Below are positions 23,581-36,160 of a stretch of 64,000 nt of DNA, piece by piece. Made by a program: the position numbers and the translations under genes. The first letter of the stretch is position 1. Each line of letters starts with the position of its first letter. The notes beneath the pieces were generated by a model that was not told the origin of the DNA, made no database searches, and saw nothing but the letters and a program-made list of their open reading frames with translations. This DNA is from Phoronis australis (lineage: Eukaryota > Phoronida > Phoronidae): positions 20,839 to 84,838 of the forward strand of contig NMRA01000908.1 in the NCBI GenBank assembly GCA_002633005.1, read 5' to 3'.

Positions 23581-23759
23581 ATTTGTTTTTAGTGCCCGCT
23601 TCAGCCAGAACAATATTCTTTCAATTAGACTTTGAACATTTTAGGGCGCGGTCCGGGAAGCAAAAAATTGGCAAGAGGGGGGTGTTGTATGAAGAGAAGA
23701 ATAAAAAGTTCGCCAACCACAATTTCGCATCTATCCGTTTTGTTGTATTAGCTGGCTAC

Positions 23760-23882
23760 GGGAACATCGGGCCCAGGGAACATCGGGCCCAGGGAACATC
23801 GAACCCTGCGGGGAAACATCCGAACAAGAATATATCGGTTCTGGGCTACATCGATCCCAGTGGAATATCGTAAAACATCGGG
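23760..23882. repeat. 16-bp tandem repeat (GGGAACATCGGGCCCA)
   Basis: Two perfect units and several degenerate ones (ACATCG recurring) cover 23760-23882. Another 16-bp family with a related rhythm but different sequence occurs at 51045-51170. Confidence 0.85.
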
Positions 23883-26800
23883 TCTTTTATAACCGACGGG
23901 AACGTACTAAGTTCATTGTCAAATAAACTATCGCCACCCATGTGCTTAAAGTGGCATTGAACGTGAAAAACAGTATAAAATATCAGAGTAAACGTTCCTC
24001 ATCTTGTATGAAACCTGTAGCATGTCTTGGCGTACACGTTCTTTTGTAGGTTTCATAAATGTAGTGAGTTTTAGATGAGTTTGGAGTATTTTTCTTTACG
24101 TTTGAAAGTTGACCAAAGAGACACGCCTTCGTGCTCATCAAGTCCGACATAACAGAAAAAATGCATTGCGGTGCCTCATCTGGTCATGGCCTGATGACCT
24201 CAGAGAGGTGAAAGGTCGCCGAAAGCAAAACAGTGATGGCTGATTTCGAAAGTAGGCTCAAAGAAGTACCATTTCTGAATTAAGTTATCGATTTATTTGT
24301 TTTTTTATGCTCTCCCAAGTATGACGTAATCTAGTTTATGCGTAGGATTTCATTTATGTGCATTTCTAACGGAAAACGTTCGATTCATGTCTTATTGTTT
24401 AGTGAGAGAAAATCTCCTGGTTCACCGATCGGCGTTTGGTCACCATTATAGACTGATGACCGCGTTATCTATAATCTATGGTCAACATGAACACAAATAT
24501 TTTGCTATAAACATTTCAATGCATAGTGACTGTACGTACGATTCATAACTACAAGGTATCTCGGGGGTGATTGTTACTATATGACGACTGCGTATTCACC
24601 GTTTAGTAAGTGGCCGAGTAGTGCAAATTCAATTAACTAAATCCCCAGCTGTTTGTGGTGGGAAGAAAATGTAGAGTGAAATTCCTCTAAAAGCCTTCAT
24701 TAGAGCTTCCTGTTTACAGATCTAAAAATCCCCCGAAACTTCTGACCCAGGGTTTTTTTGAATTCTGGGGCCAAGTGTACTCAGTGAGCCCAAAGTTCAT
24801 GTAGTCGGTGCACTTTAGGGTTCAAATGGCCATGTTTACATTGACCAACTGCAATGACTTCACCGACTTTTTAATTACATTAAATCTATGCCATGATAAA
24901 CACAATGTTATTGACAGTAATTCTAAAAAATTACAATTTGCTTCGCAGACTCAGTGATTTTTTAAACAAAAAATGGGAGGATTAACTTTCTAATGCTAAG
25001 TTTTGATATCTATTTGGACCTAAAACACAGTTTGCATGTATCTGCTAATATCTTAAAAGCTGTTAACTCCAGTCATCTGATACTTTACATTATCATCGCA
25101 TGGAAAGATGTGATTATGTTAAGTCAAAGATACATCTGTTCCAACGACTGGTGATAAATATATAATTGACCCAATTGTTCACCCAGTTATAAATTGCAAA
25201 ATGCATCATGATAAACATTCAGTCCCAACAGCTTTCAAAACGTTTTATTTCATTGAGCATTATCATGATCAAAATAATTATGATTTTCTTTGACTATAAC
25301 TACAAGCACTTAAAAATTTAGGGGTTTGCTCAAATCCGTGGTTTGCAATCAACTTTTGTTTTATTTAGCTGACCTCCACTTTTACATCTGACTACAATGA
25401 AAAATCAATGGACTCATGGAAGGATACAATGTTACATAATGCAAGAAATATGAAGTCATGCCATTTGAGTAACATAACTGTGTTGAGAAAGAAAAGGACA
25501 GAATTAATATACACATCTTTGGACAAAGGGAATGATAAATTGCACCCAATTTCCAGCAAATTGGCCCCAGTAAACACATTAGAAATTGCAGCAACATCAA
25601 CAGAAAATATTTTTTCTACTGCCCACGGTGCATCTAATTATCACTCCAAACGAGAAAATATCAGATAGTCGAGATACTGCCATATTTCACAGGATTATTC
25701 ATTGGCTCCAACATCAGCTGTTGCATAGTTTCAATTGCACAGAACTTTTCTAACACTTCAGGTGTGGTTAGGGAACAAAGAGCTGTCAAAAGTGATTAAC
25801 TCGAACCAGTGTTCAGTCTACCATTGCATCAAAAAGCTATTAGCATCGATAAGTGACAACCTGCGCCCACCTATCGATGGGGTAAAACGTGAAAAGAGCT
25901 TAGACCAACAGACTGGGGCTGAAAACTCGCTAATGGAATGCTGTCGCAAACAGAATTTTACTCACATTACCAGTCCTGTTTGAAGCATTTGGTCCAGCCT
26001 CAGTGACCCTATCTTTACGTGGTCTGCCAGCTTATGCATCTCGTCAAGTTGACGTACAGGTACTAATACTAAACACGTGAAAAACAATTCAAAAACTCTA
26101 CTTCAGAAGAGCAATTATGATTTGTAAAAAAACAGAACATCCTATAGTCAAGAATCTATGTCATGATACATCTTGAAGAAATTGGAAGCCATAAAACTTT
26201 ACACAGATTTTCATGTGGTTATCATTTGTCTAATGACGTAAAATAAGATGTGACGGTAACTGTTGAACAAAATTCCAGTTTGTTCTAGTAGTGAGATTTT
26301 ACGAATATAAGATGGTATAAATATGTCCCTTCCGTATTTGGTAAAAAATCTCCTTATTCTCAGAAAAGAATAAATGCAATGACCAAATGACCAGGTGTGA
26401 CACCTTTCAGAGAAGGTGGTAGAGAGTGTTGAGCCTTTAACAGAAGAAGAAATCCTAACATCGCTGACATTCTTTACAAGACACATTGATGAGATTTGAA
26501 AGGGAAAGTAGGGTGTCATAAAAACAATAAATTTGCTATCGTCCACAACTGAGTGTGCATCAGCTGCATTATGAATCCAGTGGACACCACGGAAACTTGT
26601 GGAAAACGTCATAGTCTCCATCGCGGTACCTGATGCTATCTCTTGCAACTTCCTCCCCACCAAACTCTTCATCTCCAAATCCAACATCGCTAATATCCAC
26701 ATCATAAAGGATACTTTCTGGACTGCATGATGATCTTGCCCAGTAGAATTTCAAAAAGGACTTAACAGCTAGACTCTGTAACACAGTTGAACTACTAAGT

Positions 26801-26943
26801 AATAGGACTCGTATTATGTGCACCGGAGAACAGATAAATACAGTTCGTTCAGAATTCAAATGTTTTATGTATATAACGCTTGATGACGCCTTACGATGCC
26901 TTCTTTAGTCAGTTTGGGGGACCTAATGGTTACTAGTGTCCTG
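23883..26943. other. Spacer, no recognised gene
   Basis: About 3 kb. Frames at 25408-25668, 25735-25983 and, on the minus strand, 26211-26859 (two overlapping frames of 164 and 96 aa) show no domain I recognise. The last could be a decayed gene because its acidic stretch is not simple repeat. A hairpin-rich motif at 24182-24217 contains CTGATGA and two GAAA boxes. Confidence 0.35.
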
Positions 26944-26996
26944 TCAGGGCCTCAAACCCGAGATTCATTACTGGCCATGCTCTAAGCTATTAAGAC
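26944..26996 (-). repeat. tRNA-like sequence (SINE-type A and B boxes)
   Basis: On the minus strand TAGCTTAGAGCAT resembles a pol III A box and GGGTTTGAGGCC a B box, at tRNA spacing. No full cloverleaf or acceptor stem, so it is a tRNA-derived repeat or pseudogene. Confidence 0.45.
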
Positions 26997-27330
26997 CAAT
27001 AGTCAGTAGAAGGTATATTTCCACTATATACATTAACATTGTCAGCATTGAACAATAATGATGAATGTGTATAAAAGATTGGATAACTCATAATTCAAAT
27101 GTGTACGCAATGAATATGTTGCATCTACAGTCATCTTCCATGTAATCGCATGCTATGTCCTCAGAAATATCAGTCGTTAGCCAGTAATATAGAAAATAAA
27201 AAAATAAGCGTTTCTCTTGCTTAAACTGTTTAGCATTGGTCAGTCTGTATTCATTGGATAACAGCACATATCGTCTAACCACAATTATGGTATGATATAT
27301 CGAAATCGAACCGTGCACGTCATGGTCTCT

Positions 27331-27935
27331 ATACTTAGAACTCAGAAAACAGACTTAGGAAATCCTATCCAGAGCACACATTGATGACTTGATGTGAAAT
27401 AAAATGCCACCACAAATTTTATAGATTGTGTATGCTACTGATACAAACTTCTGAAAATCTCAACGATTTCAGTGTTGCCTTCGCATATAAACTTTTGATA
27501 CAGCAATCAACTTCAAAAAAGAAACAAATCGTCAAATTCGGTGTCAAGAAATCTAGCTGCAAAAGCAATCAGTGAATTCAACTCTGCCCACACTGTATTC
27601 GAATAAGTTAGGAATATCAACTTGTCACGTTTAAAACACAAATATGACAATATTAGTCGCAGGATGACCTATAAGACCACACCTAGTAGGGGGTACTTAC
27701 TCAAAAGGGTCATCAAAACCGCTGCCCATCTGCTTTCTGATGCATCTACTTTTAGGTACACCTCTGCAAATCACAAATATATACAATGCATGTATACAAA
27801 GTATGCGAAATTCAGTCATGCTTAGAAGATAAACGTGTGCACACCATTCCTGACAATAAAAACAAAAGAAAACACAATTGCAGGCGGTCCGATACACGTT
27901 GCACCAGACGTGCGCAGGCCTCGCATGTGGGCCCA
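27331..27935. repeat. 605-bp near-identical duplication, copy 1
   Basis: Repeated at 27967-28571 with the same length and about five substitutions seen. It ends exactly at the single n (27936). No coding content. Confidence 0.95.
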
Positions 27936-27966
27936 NTGAACGCTATGAGATCTGGCCCACCGACTA

Positions 27967-28571
27967 ATACTTAGAACTCAGAAAACAGACTTAAGAAATC
28001 CTATCCAGAGCACACATTGATGACTTGATGTGAAATAAAATGCCACCACAAATTTTATAGATTGTGTATGCTACTGATACAAACTTCTCAAAATCTCAAC
28101 GATTTCAGTGTTGCCTTCGAATATAAACTTTTGATACAGCAATCAACTTCAAAAAAGAAACAAATCGTCAAATTCGGTGTCGAGAAATCTAGCTGCAAAA
28201 GCAATCAGTGAATTCAACTCTGCCCACACTGTATTCAAATAAGTTAGGAATATCAACTTGTCACGTTTAAAACACAAATATGACAATATTAGTCGCAGGA
28301 TGACCTATAAGACCACACCTAGTAGGGGGTACTTACTCAAAAGGGTCATCAAAACCGCTGCCCATCTGCTTTCTGATGCATCTACTTTTAGGTACACCTC
28401 TGCAAATCACAAATATATACAATGCATGTATACAAAGTATGCGAAATTCAGTCATGCTTAGAAGATAAACGTGTGCACACCATTCCTGACAATAAAAACA
28501 AAAGAAAACACAATTGCAGGCGGTCCGATACACGTTGCACCAGACGTGCGCAGGCCTCGCATGTGGGCCCA
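27967..28571. repeat. 605-bp near-identical duplication, copy 2
   Basis: Second copy, after a 31-base linker starting with n. Copy 2 runs on into unique sequence where copy 1 stops, the pattern expected when two overlapping contigs were joined without merging. Confidence 0.95.
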
Positions 28572-28660
28572 TTGCACTGATCACCTGGAACTATTTCTAT
28601 GCTTTATTAATATATGGTTAAAACCGAGCTGAGGAGCTAGAAATCTGGCTCAAGGGTTTA

Positions 28661-28736
28661 GCAGTGTGACCTGGTGGGACTCGAACCCACGACCTCGTGT
28701 TAAGAAAGCGGGCACTTATCAACCAGGCCACACTGC
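28661..28736 (-). tRNA. tRNA-like sequence or pseudogene (SINE-type)
   Basis: On the minus strand the 76-nt stretch has a perfect GTGGG/CCCAC T-stem around TTCGAGT, a B box GGTTCGAGTCC and an A-box-like TGGCCTGGTTGATAAGTGC. The ends GCAGTGT and ACACTGC pair perfectly. However, six extra bases lie between T-stem and acceptor strand, the anticodon stem does not pair, and the outer 14 bases form one long hairpin. I therefore favour a tRNA pseudogene or SINE head over a working tRNA, and assign no anticodon. Confidence 0.4.
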
Positions 28737-28886
28737 CTCCTCATTCCTGACAATACCAGACATGTAGAAAAAATTTATGGAAATATATCATGCATATTAT
28801 ATGCACAAAATATTTCACAATTCAATATCAGTTACAGCACTGATTTGTTGTCAGCACTGACTAGTTCTCTCAGATTTTAAAGATCA

Positions 28887-29134
28887 GGGGCCCTTTCCAA
28901 CAGAAATGACTTAGCTAAGAGAAATTTCAAATTTTAGTAAACTTTAAAATAAATTTAAATTTGTCTCAAAACCAATTCATGAAAGAGATCGTTAGATTTA
29001 CTTAAGTGTTTGACTTAAGTTTTGTCTTTATTTTGACTAACTTACCAAAATTGAAAGTTTCAAAGATTCGGAGTTAAAACAAATCTTAAACTTACGTCAA
29101 AAACAAACTTGTCAGTTTCTTTGAACAGACCCCA
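28887..29134. mobile_element. MITE-like element, about 248 bp, imperfect TIRs
   Basis: Bounded by GGGGCCCTTTCCAACAGAAA and its rough complement TTTCTTTGAACAGACCCC. The interior is AT-rich and partly self-complementary (TTAAG/CTTAA blocks). No coding capacity. Confidence 0.5.
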
Positions 29135-29340
29135 GTACTTTCACATCACCCTGGCAATAAATGACCTCGATACATACACCTCAAAGCTTCGTTATCACAG
29201 GCAAAATCACTTGACATAGCATTGATTCCAGAAAGCTCAAGCCCACTGAAAATACACCATTACCATAATCACATTTAAGTAATAACGAAAGTTACCTTGA
29301 GTTCAACATTTGTCAGCAACTACACAAGGGTAACAGACAG

Positions 29341-29510
29341 TCATACGTACAAACTTTGAGTCATACCCTTGAACTTCAAGTCTTACACAGGAACTTCAAG
29401 TCATACACACAAAACACTGCCTCATTCGAAAGAACATTTTATTCATACATACGAACCACACCATGATGTGTAAAAATAAAAAGTCATACTCATGAACTAT
29501 CAAATCAAGC
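29341..29510. repeat. Degenerate 20-bp tandem repeat (TCATACxxxxGAACTTCAAG)
   Basis: TCATAC or close variants recur every 20-21 bp for about five units, then more loosely to 29510. Confidence 0.7.
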
Positions 29511-31095
29511 ATACGAACAAAAATCCGGCATTCAAATAACATGAAAGAAATAGTTCTCGTATAGATACATTTACTGTTGCCATTTTGCTTAGTGCTGTGC
29601 TCGTTGGGAACAGAATGATGACCATCATCGATAGAAAATATTTACACTTGTGACTTTTGTTCACCCACCTGGATTTATTTTATACTAACAGCTAGTGGGA
29701 AACGCCGAGGGAAATACATGTAGTTACTCCTAGGAGTGAACATTAATGTTCATTGCAAGAGACTGTAATACTTCTTAAAGGCCCGTGTTCAAACCTTGAA
29801 GCAGAATTTCAGTCACTGTCAGGTTTTAGTAGGCAAGGTGTGCAGCTGCGGGATTCTTTCCCCAGGCATTACAAATTTCTTTCCAGAACATTTGACCCTG
29901 CCGTAACACAAAGTACAGTGAAAACTACGAATGCATTTCAAATACTGTATAGTACACATAATATATTTATGTATTTACAAAAGATGCATCATCAATGTAC
30001 ATACTGACGGGTAGAAAGCCAGCTAGCTGTATGAAAACTATCGTCAACATACAGCTAGGTAGCTGTGTGTAGAGCCCCGTTCAACACCGAAATTTCACAC
30101 AACCCCGGTGCTCAGCTTGTCACCTCGTCGTGAAATTCAGAGTTAACAACCTACAGGGGCGCATGCAGAATCTGGGAATGAACCGACATTCACCTTGCCC
30201 GTTACAGCCGTTTATAGAAGTAAAAAGACAATCTACATGTAATAAATGTATTTTTTGTAATTCTCCGCCTTTTGTAACAAAGGAAAATCTTTGGTCGTTT
30301 TGAAAACAGTGCATACTTGTGACACGCGCACGTACATGTACGCGCCATTTCCGAAAAAATGTGACATCTCTCGAGAGTTTTTTCTGAAATTCGGTTTTCT
30401 GATAATAAAATAGTAAAAACTTGTAATGAATCGTAGACGGATTTAGGGTGGGGCCAGCCCCCCTTGGCTACCGCAAAAAAATAAAACAGCAAGAGCGTAG
30501 AGAAATGTTGAGTTTAATAAATAACCCCGGTATTAAAATTATACGGATGAAACAAGATTTAAATGTGTGCAGTTTTAGTGTTTGGAGGGGGGGGGGGGGG
30601 GCNAATTCGGAACACGGCGCATTCGTAACGGAACTATGGCTAAGTATAGGCTCTCCCGCGATATCCCAGGCGACCGGCATTGGCGCTGCGCAGTACGACT
30701 CTGTTTCTGTCTTCTGCTCCACTGTGCAATGAACAAAATTTACTTCATTTTTTAAAGAAAAAGGAACCTGAGTGACGATAAAAAACGGAAGCTGCTGGTA
30801 AGATGTGAATTTTAATCGAAGCCTTAGTGAATCACTCAGAAACTCATAATTCTCTCTTTATCAAACCTTTACTTAAGACGATTTCCAAAGCAATTCCGTC
30901 ATTATTGCCAACACGAAAAACGGAATTGGTCTTTTGGGCATTTGAAGACTATTTTAAATACAACAAATTTGTTAAGAACCGATTGCACAAAATATAAAAC
31001 GTATAATAAGCATTACGAAAAGAAGTAGGTTTCGCGCGCAAACGCTGTGGACCATAAACGAGTAGGTGTCTTAGTATGAGCTTAGTAGTCAAATC
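29511..31095. other. Spacer with poly-G run and single n
   Basis: No supported gene. A run of 15 G bases (30587-30601) ends next to an undetermined base at 30603, so the local length is unreliable. The frames through it are chance. Confidence 0.5.
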
Positions 31096-31160
31096 GTGGT
31101 GGGGTAGTGGTAATACACGCACGCTCTAGCCTCTAGGTCGTGAGCTCAAGTCTGTGGTAC
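31096..31160 (+). repeat. tRNA-like sequence (SINE-type)
   Basis: GGGGTAGTGGTAATAC resembles an A box and GAGCTCAAGTCTG a B box at tRNA spacing, with CGCTCTAGCCTCTAGG between. No closed acceptor stem. A tRNA-derived SINE head is the best reading. Confidence 0.5.
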
Positions 31161-33444
31161 TTGCGGTTTTCCTGATTGACATGTTCTCCGTGTTTTCTTG
31201 CCTTTTTTCTTGAATAATACTTCAGGAATCGAGGAAAATGCTTGATTTTTTACAGGCAAAAGCAGAAAAATTTCCTTGGCGGGAGGGGGGTGTATCCGGT
31301 GCTGTACTCATCTACAATCGTGGTTGGCGCAAATGCTTACAGCCGAACAAAATGTTGCCCCCCTTGTGATATCCTAGATCCACTGTGAAATGAAACCACT
31401 TGCGATTGTTATGTCATGTACGCAACCTCACAGTTGATTGAATAACATGGAAATTGGCCAATAGGTGACGCAATGGCGCCAAAGAGCGCATCGCAAATTC
31501 AGCAAAAAATACCGGTAACTGAAGAACGCCGATTTTCCAACACACGCGTAAATAATTTTGTTTACTCAAGGGAGAGTAAGAATTTTTTAATGAGGTATCA
31601 TTGATGGCGACAGGCCCGATGAATTATGTACGCGACAGAAGCCGGAGGGAGTGAAGTTAATCCGATGGAGTGACGTCACCCAGGCCATTTAGCCGACGAG
31701 CTGAAGTCACCAAGGCCAGTACAATACTGGCCACCCGCCCTCCGCATTCGCAAAAAACGGCCCGCGAGACTAAAATAGGACACCTCGAATCCAAATAGGT
31801 GGCCGGTGGAATACCTGGGATCAAGGTGGTGCCGAAACGGGCGGGGGAGACGGAGTTTGTGCAAACGATGCATTTTACATGATAGATATAATATAATAGT
31901 TATGGTTCTTTGGTTTACATGCATGAGTTTTTGTTCATACATTTGATATGGTTTGTACCTACGATTCAAGTGTCACTACGAATGAGGAAGTGGTTAGTAT
32001 ATATGATTCAAAATTTGTACGTTTGATATCCTTGTTCGCCCTGAACAGGCGTATTTCAATCGGATGATATAACCTAGGACATACTTTGTAATTTAGAAGC
32101 TCATATTAGTCAGAGACATAGTCAAATGAGATAGTTACTATAACATTTAAGACTCTCAACAGCCCATATTCCTAAAACACTGTCAGCAAGTAATTTAGTA
32201 ATGTAATGTATAAGTATTCATCGTGAATAACACATTCATACCTGAGTATTAATGTTAATAGATGCACACCACTACATGTAGGTTTTGACGAGACTAGTTT
32301 TGAGGTAACAGGCTTCTCAAAATCAAGCAAAGTCATGCATTGCATCAGTAAAGATAACACCAACAAAAATTTTGATTATAAGTAAGCTACTTTTCAACAT
32401 AATAATTCTCCAAAATCCACTCGGGCTCTAGATAACGGGGGATAACGACTTCGCCATGTAATAATCTATATTTATTTTCATCAATATTCAATATCGTGAC
32501 ACATATCTTAACCTACTATTCTGTGCAATTCAAGAGTTTCATTAAAGTTTAGTCACGCCGATGTTTCTTGTTGACTGATAAAGGCACTCAAAATTCCCGT
32601 TGGACTCATTTCCAGCGGCACCAACATCATGAAAGGCGTGTTCAACGGGCTATTTTATGATCGGTGAAGATACGCTATAAAGCAGCACATTATTAAGCAA
32701 TTTTCAGATTTTTGTGCTAACACTGTAAGCAATATTCTAACTTTTTCAATGCGAGCGTCCCATTCAGTTGACCAAAAATTGTCTAAAATGATTTAAAATC
32801 GTTTTTTTTTGTTTGGAAGTGAACTTTTAATCAATGTTGTATATTACTTTCAACTTCGGTTGATATCTAAGCAACCAAATGCGCCGAAAGAATCTTAATT
32901 GATTCAAATGAAATGGGTACGTTAAGATTTTAAAGTGCGCGCGCTCCTTAATTTTCGATAAGCATGAGAGAAACTGTTTTTATTGTCACCCACTCGCCTT
33001 GGGGACAGTTATAGTAATGTTTCTAAAGTACATTCTAAGTTAGTTAATGTGTTAAAAGGTTATTAGATCACAATTGCTTAGAGCTTATAACTTAACTATA
33101 TACACGTACACTGAGCTCACTTCAATTTTGGCTTGCTCTAGAACCATGAATTACACGTACCTATTTGTGCTGGATATGAAGATCATGAACATATCAAGAT
33201 TTTTCTGATTATTTGTATTGCGTTTCTGAACAGGTTTCCAACAGAGTACATGTGCAAGACAGGATAGCTTTGGTGCTTATGTGAAACACCTTAGTAAAAT
33301 ATTGTTTTTTTGAAAAGGCACCACTTTGAATACAGGTTATTGGCAACACACAATGTAACAAAACTAGATGAAAAACTCTATCAATGACATTAACTTACTT
33401 TCAGTCTTCCCAAACCAATGAAAACTTTGAAATATAGCATTACA
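31161..33444. other. Spacer, nothing recognised
   Basis: About 2.3 kb, AT-rich, no coding or RNA signal supported. It contains the geometric centre of the outer inverted arms (about 32.5 kb). Confidence 0.4.
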
Positions 33445-33662
33445 CTGTCTGCACCACCACCAATATTATTTACCTAATAACTTGTAAAATTGTTCTATCC
33501 AATACGTAGGACAAACTCAACGTAATCTACAAACTCGGTTTCGTAATTATAGTTTGAACATAACACATAAAAACATTTCTGATAGTATAGGTAATCATTT
33601 CAATTCCAAAAAACATAATTTTCAAGATCTTTCTGTACAAATAATAGAAAATCTCCAATACC
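33445..33662 (+). pseudogene. Penelope-like element fragment: GIY-YIG endonuclease domain
   Basis: Reading NIIYLITCK, then after a one-base shift NCSIQYVGQTQRNLQTRFRN and, further on, IGNHFNSKKHNFQDLSV, gives the core of a GIY-YIG nuclease. Present are the IYLI strand, the C-x2-C pair seen in Penelope-type elements, QYVG as the YIG strand, and the R helix. This domain sits at the C-terminal end of Penelope-like retroelement proteins. The reverse transcriptase expected upstream is not visible and the frame is broken once, so this is a 5'-truncated dead copy. Confidence 0.75.
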
Positions 33663-34174
33663 CCCAGAACCCCTAACAGACTCAATGTCACGTTTTTCCC
33701 CGTGTGTGGGTGGGCGCAGGTTGTTACAGACCGGTGCTAATAGCTTTCGGTGCGACGATTGACTGAAGACTGGTTCGAGTTAATCCTTTATTAATCCCGA
33801 CCGTACGTTCACAAGCCTACTCAAACAAAACGTCCGACGTAATGTCTGTTTTATGCTCCAGCCAATGCTGCGAAGCCTTGACTTGTGATGAACTTCTGAG
33901 GCACTTTCAGCAACTGTTACACACGTCGATTCAAGAACCTGCTGTCTCTATAGCTGGCTCTCTAATGACTATCGCTGTAACTGCTGATTCTCTTCACTGC
34001 AACTCAACTGTAATTCTCCTGATTAATTTTCTTGAACTGACTTGATCTGACTATCACAAACCCCTGCTTGTGTATTCATAGCCTAATGCATTGTTCTGGA
34101 AATTTTCAACAATATTCAAACACATTCTAGAACTTTCCTAAATCTACCCAATCATTCTAGAAATATATACAATA
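33663..34174. other. Repeat-like DNA with heat-shock-element-like motifs, left part
   Basis: Together with 35540-35810 this seems to be one older repeat split by the TIR element at 34175. Both sides carry repeated TTCTAGAA/TTCC modules (for example near 34127 and 34153), the arrangement of heat shock factor sites. No coding domain seen. Confidence 0.35.
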
Positions 34175-35539
34175 CAGCCACTGAATATTTGGACTTCGTC
34201 CGGGCTACCTCACGCCTGCCAGGCCGGAGCGCAACCGGAACGCAGGCGTGACAGAAATCAGTCACGGTCGCCTCACGCGTACTCTCCGGGTAGTCCTCAC
34301 GCTTACCTCCGGTTTAGTTCACGCTTTCTTCAGGCTTTCCTCACGCCTTCGGTACCTGTGGTCACCATGGTAGGGCACCGGGCTAATCAATGAAAATACA
34401 TGTAACGTCTTGATTGCCTGTCATTATAGTACATGTATATTATAGAGTATCCTTGCAAGCAGTCATCCATCACACTTGGGTTCCGACTAACCTTGTAATT
34501 CCACGTGTTCTTCATACAAACGTCTTCCTTCAGCTCATCTTGATGTTACATTTATATGTACATTGTTTATTTACAACTTAAGAGCCAGTCCAAACAACGA
34601 CATACATGTACAGTAACCACGGTTAGTAAATACGAATATACGCGACCCTGTGTCCAGAGTCGTCTTTACATGGCTGAGGACTCCTTGAAACTTGTCACAG
34701 CTGGATATAGTTAATTTGCCCTAAATATAGCCTACGCATCTTGTGAAGTATTGTGTCACTCCGTAAATTTTTGCACCACACTGGCGTACAGAAAATTTCA
34801 ATAGGCCACCATTCTGACATACCCAACCCTTACTGCAAGCCAATGTTTTGACTAAAAAGTTCTCAATCCGTAGTGCAGTTTAATTATTTGTAGCCCCCTC
34901 CCCGTAGTACATGCGTTTCGACTTAGTTCACAGTATACCCGGGGTACTTCTTCACTAAAATAATAATAGCAATGATCTGTTTGACTCGTCAAATGCATGG
35001 GCACGATCAGTTTTCTCCGCATGAAGCGGAACTTGGGATCAATGTGCTCAGAATTGACATGCTATGTTCCTTCATATCGTGAAGGCAATTGAATATTTCC
35101 GCCATGTACACGCGTGTTAAGATTCTTTATTAGTTTATATAAAAAACATATAATTATGTATAAGTGAAAAGTAGAGTCCACAGGTCTGTTTCCTGAAGTG
35201 ACTTAAGATTTGAGAAGGAAATTTTGGTCTTTTGCTGAACGTGACGACTTCAAAAAATAAACCTCACATGAGCAAAAGTCTATGAGACTACACACATCAC
35301 TGCTAGTTACTGATATAATTTTAATAAATTACTTTTTCATCTGCGATGGAGGTAAACTCACGCCTGGCTCACGGCTGGCTCGCGCTTCGTTCACGCATAA
35401 CTCACGGTAAGCAGTCACGCTTAGGCTCACGCCAGCTGTCACAGTTGATTCACGTCTCACTCTCCGGTCTGTCTCGGGTTACGGTCACGGATGGCTAGAC
35501 CGGAGAGACACCGGAGAGAGTCTAATAATTCAGTGGCTG
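34175..35539. mobile_element. 1.37-kb TIR element with TA duplication and TCACGC subterminal repeats
   Basis: Ends CAGCCACTGAAT and ATTCAGTGGCTG are perfect inverts, with further partial pairing over about 26 bp, and TA flanks both sides (34173-34174 and 35540-35541). At least five TCACGC motifs lie in the left 200 bp and more in the right 200 bp, spaced roughly 15-25 bp. Such arrays are typical transposase-binding or structural ends. No transposase is seen. The TA duplication would fit a Tc1/mariner-type or similar enzyme, but the family is not certain. Confidence 0.8.
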
Positions 35540-36160
35540 TACTGTACTAGTCTCTAGAATATTCCAGACTGCATTAATCACTGTCATGCTAGAGTCTTCT
35601 AGAAAGTTCCACACTATACTGCAGGAAACAAACTACACCATCAGTAATGAACTCAGTCTACTAGAAAGTTCCATACTATTCTGTTGTAAAAAAATTACAT
35701 CATCATTGTACTTAACTCAGAGGTCATGCCAATCAAACTGAATTACAAAACAAAACAATACAACTAATAATACTGTCAGATTATATTCTGACACTCAAAA
35801 GAGAACAATTTTGGATAGATAAACTCAATACACTTAAACCTAGTGGATTAAAGGCAAAGGCAACCTTTTTCATGTCTTTTTTAGCAAAAATAAGGTTCGT
35901 TGGTTATCCCAGACATATTTTACACTTAATTAAAATTTTTCGTAATTTAATTAATTACTCGTCCTCTACTCCGGAACTGACGTTTTGGGAGTCAAGAATT
36001 TCGCGCCAATTTGGTTCTGCGTTGAGTTTAGTGTGAGGATCTGTAATACTTTTGTTTTCGAGCTGTTTTTCTAAAATTGTCGTCACCACTTCCCATCCAC
36101 GAGTTTTCTACGACTTACTAGGCTGTTAGAGAACCCAATTACATTGGATTTAGAGATTCT
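35540..36160. other. Repeat-like DNA with heat-shock-element-like motifs, right part, then spacer
   Basis: 35540-35810 continues the repeat interrupted by the TIR element, with CTAGAATATTCC, TTCTAGAAAGTTCC and CTAGAAAGTTCC modules. It ends near a palindromic TGTCAG...CTGACA at 35784-35803. The remainder to 36160 is featureless. Confidence 0.35.

Noticed and set aside
26211-26859. Minus-strand frames of 164 and 96 aa
   Set aside because: No recognised domain, overlapping frames, no repeat in the other arm. Not supported as a gene.
28661-28736. Functional tRNA gene
   Set aside because: The T-arm and ends pair, but the anticodon stem fails and six extra bases lie before the acceptor strand. 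Kept only as tRNA-like.
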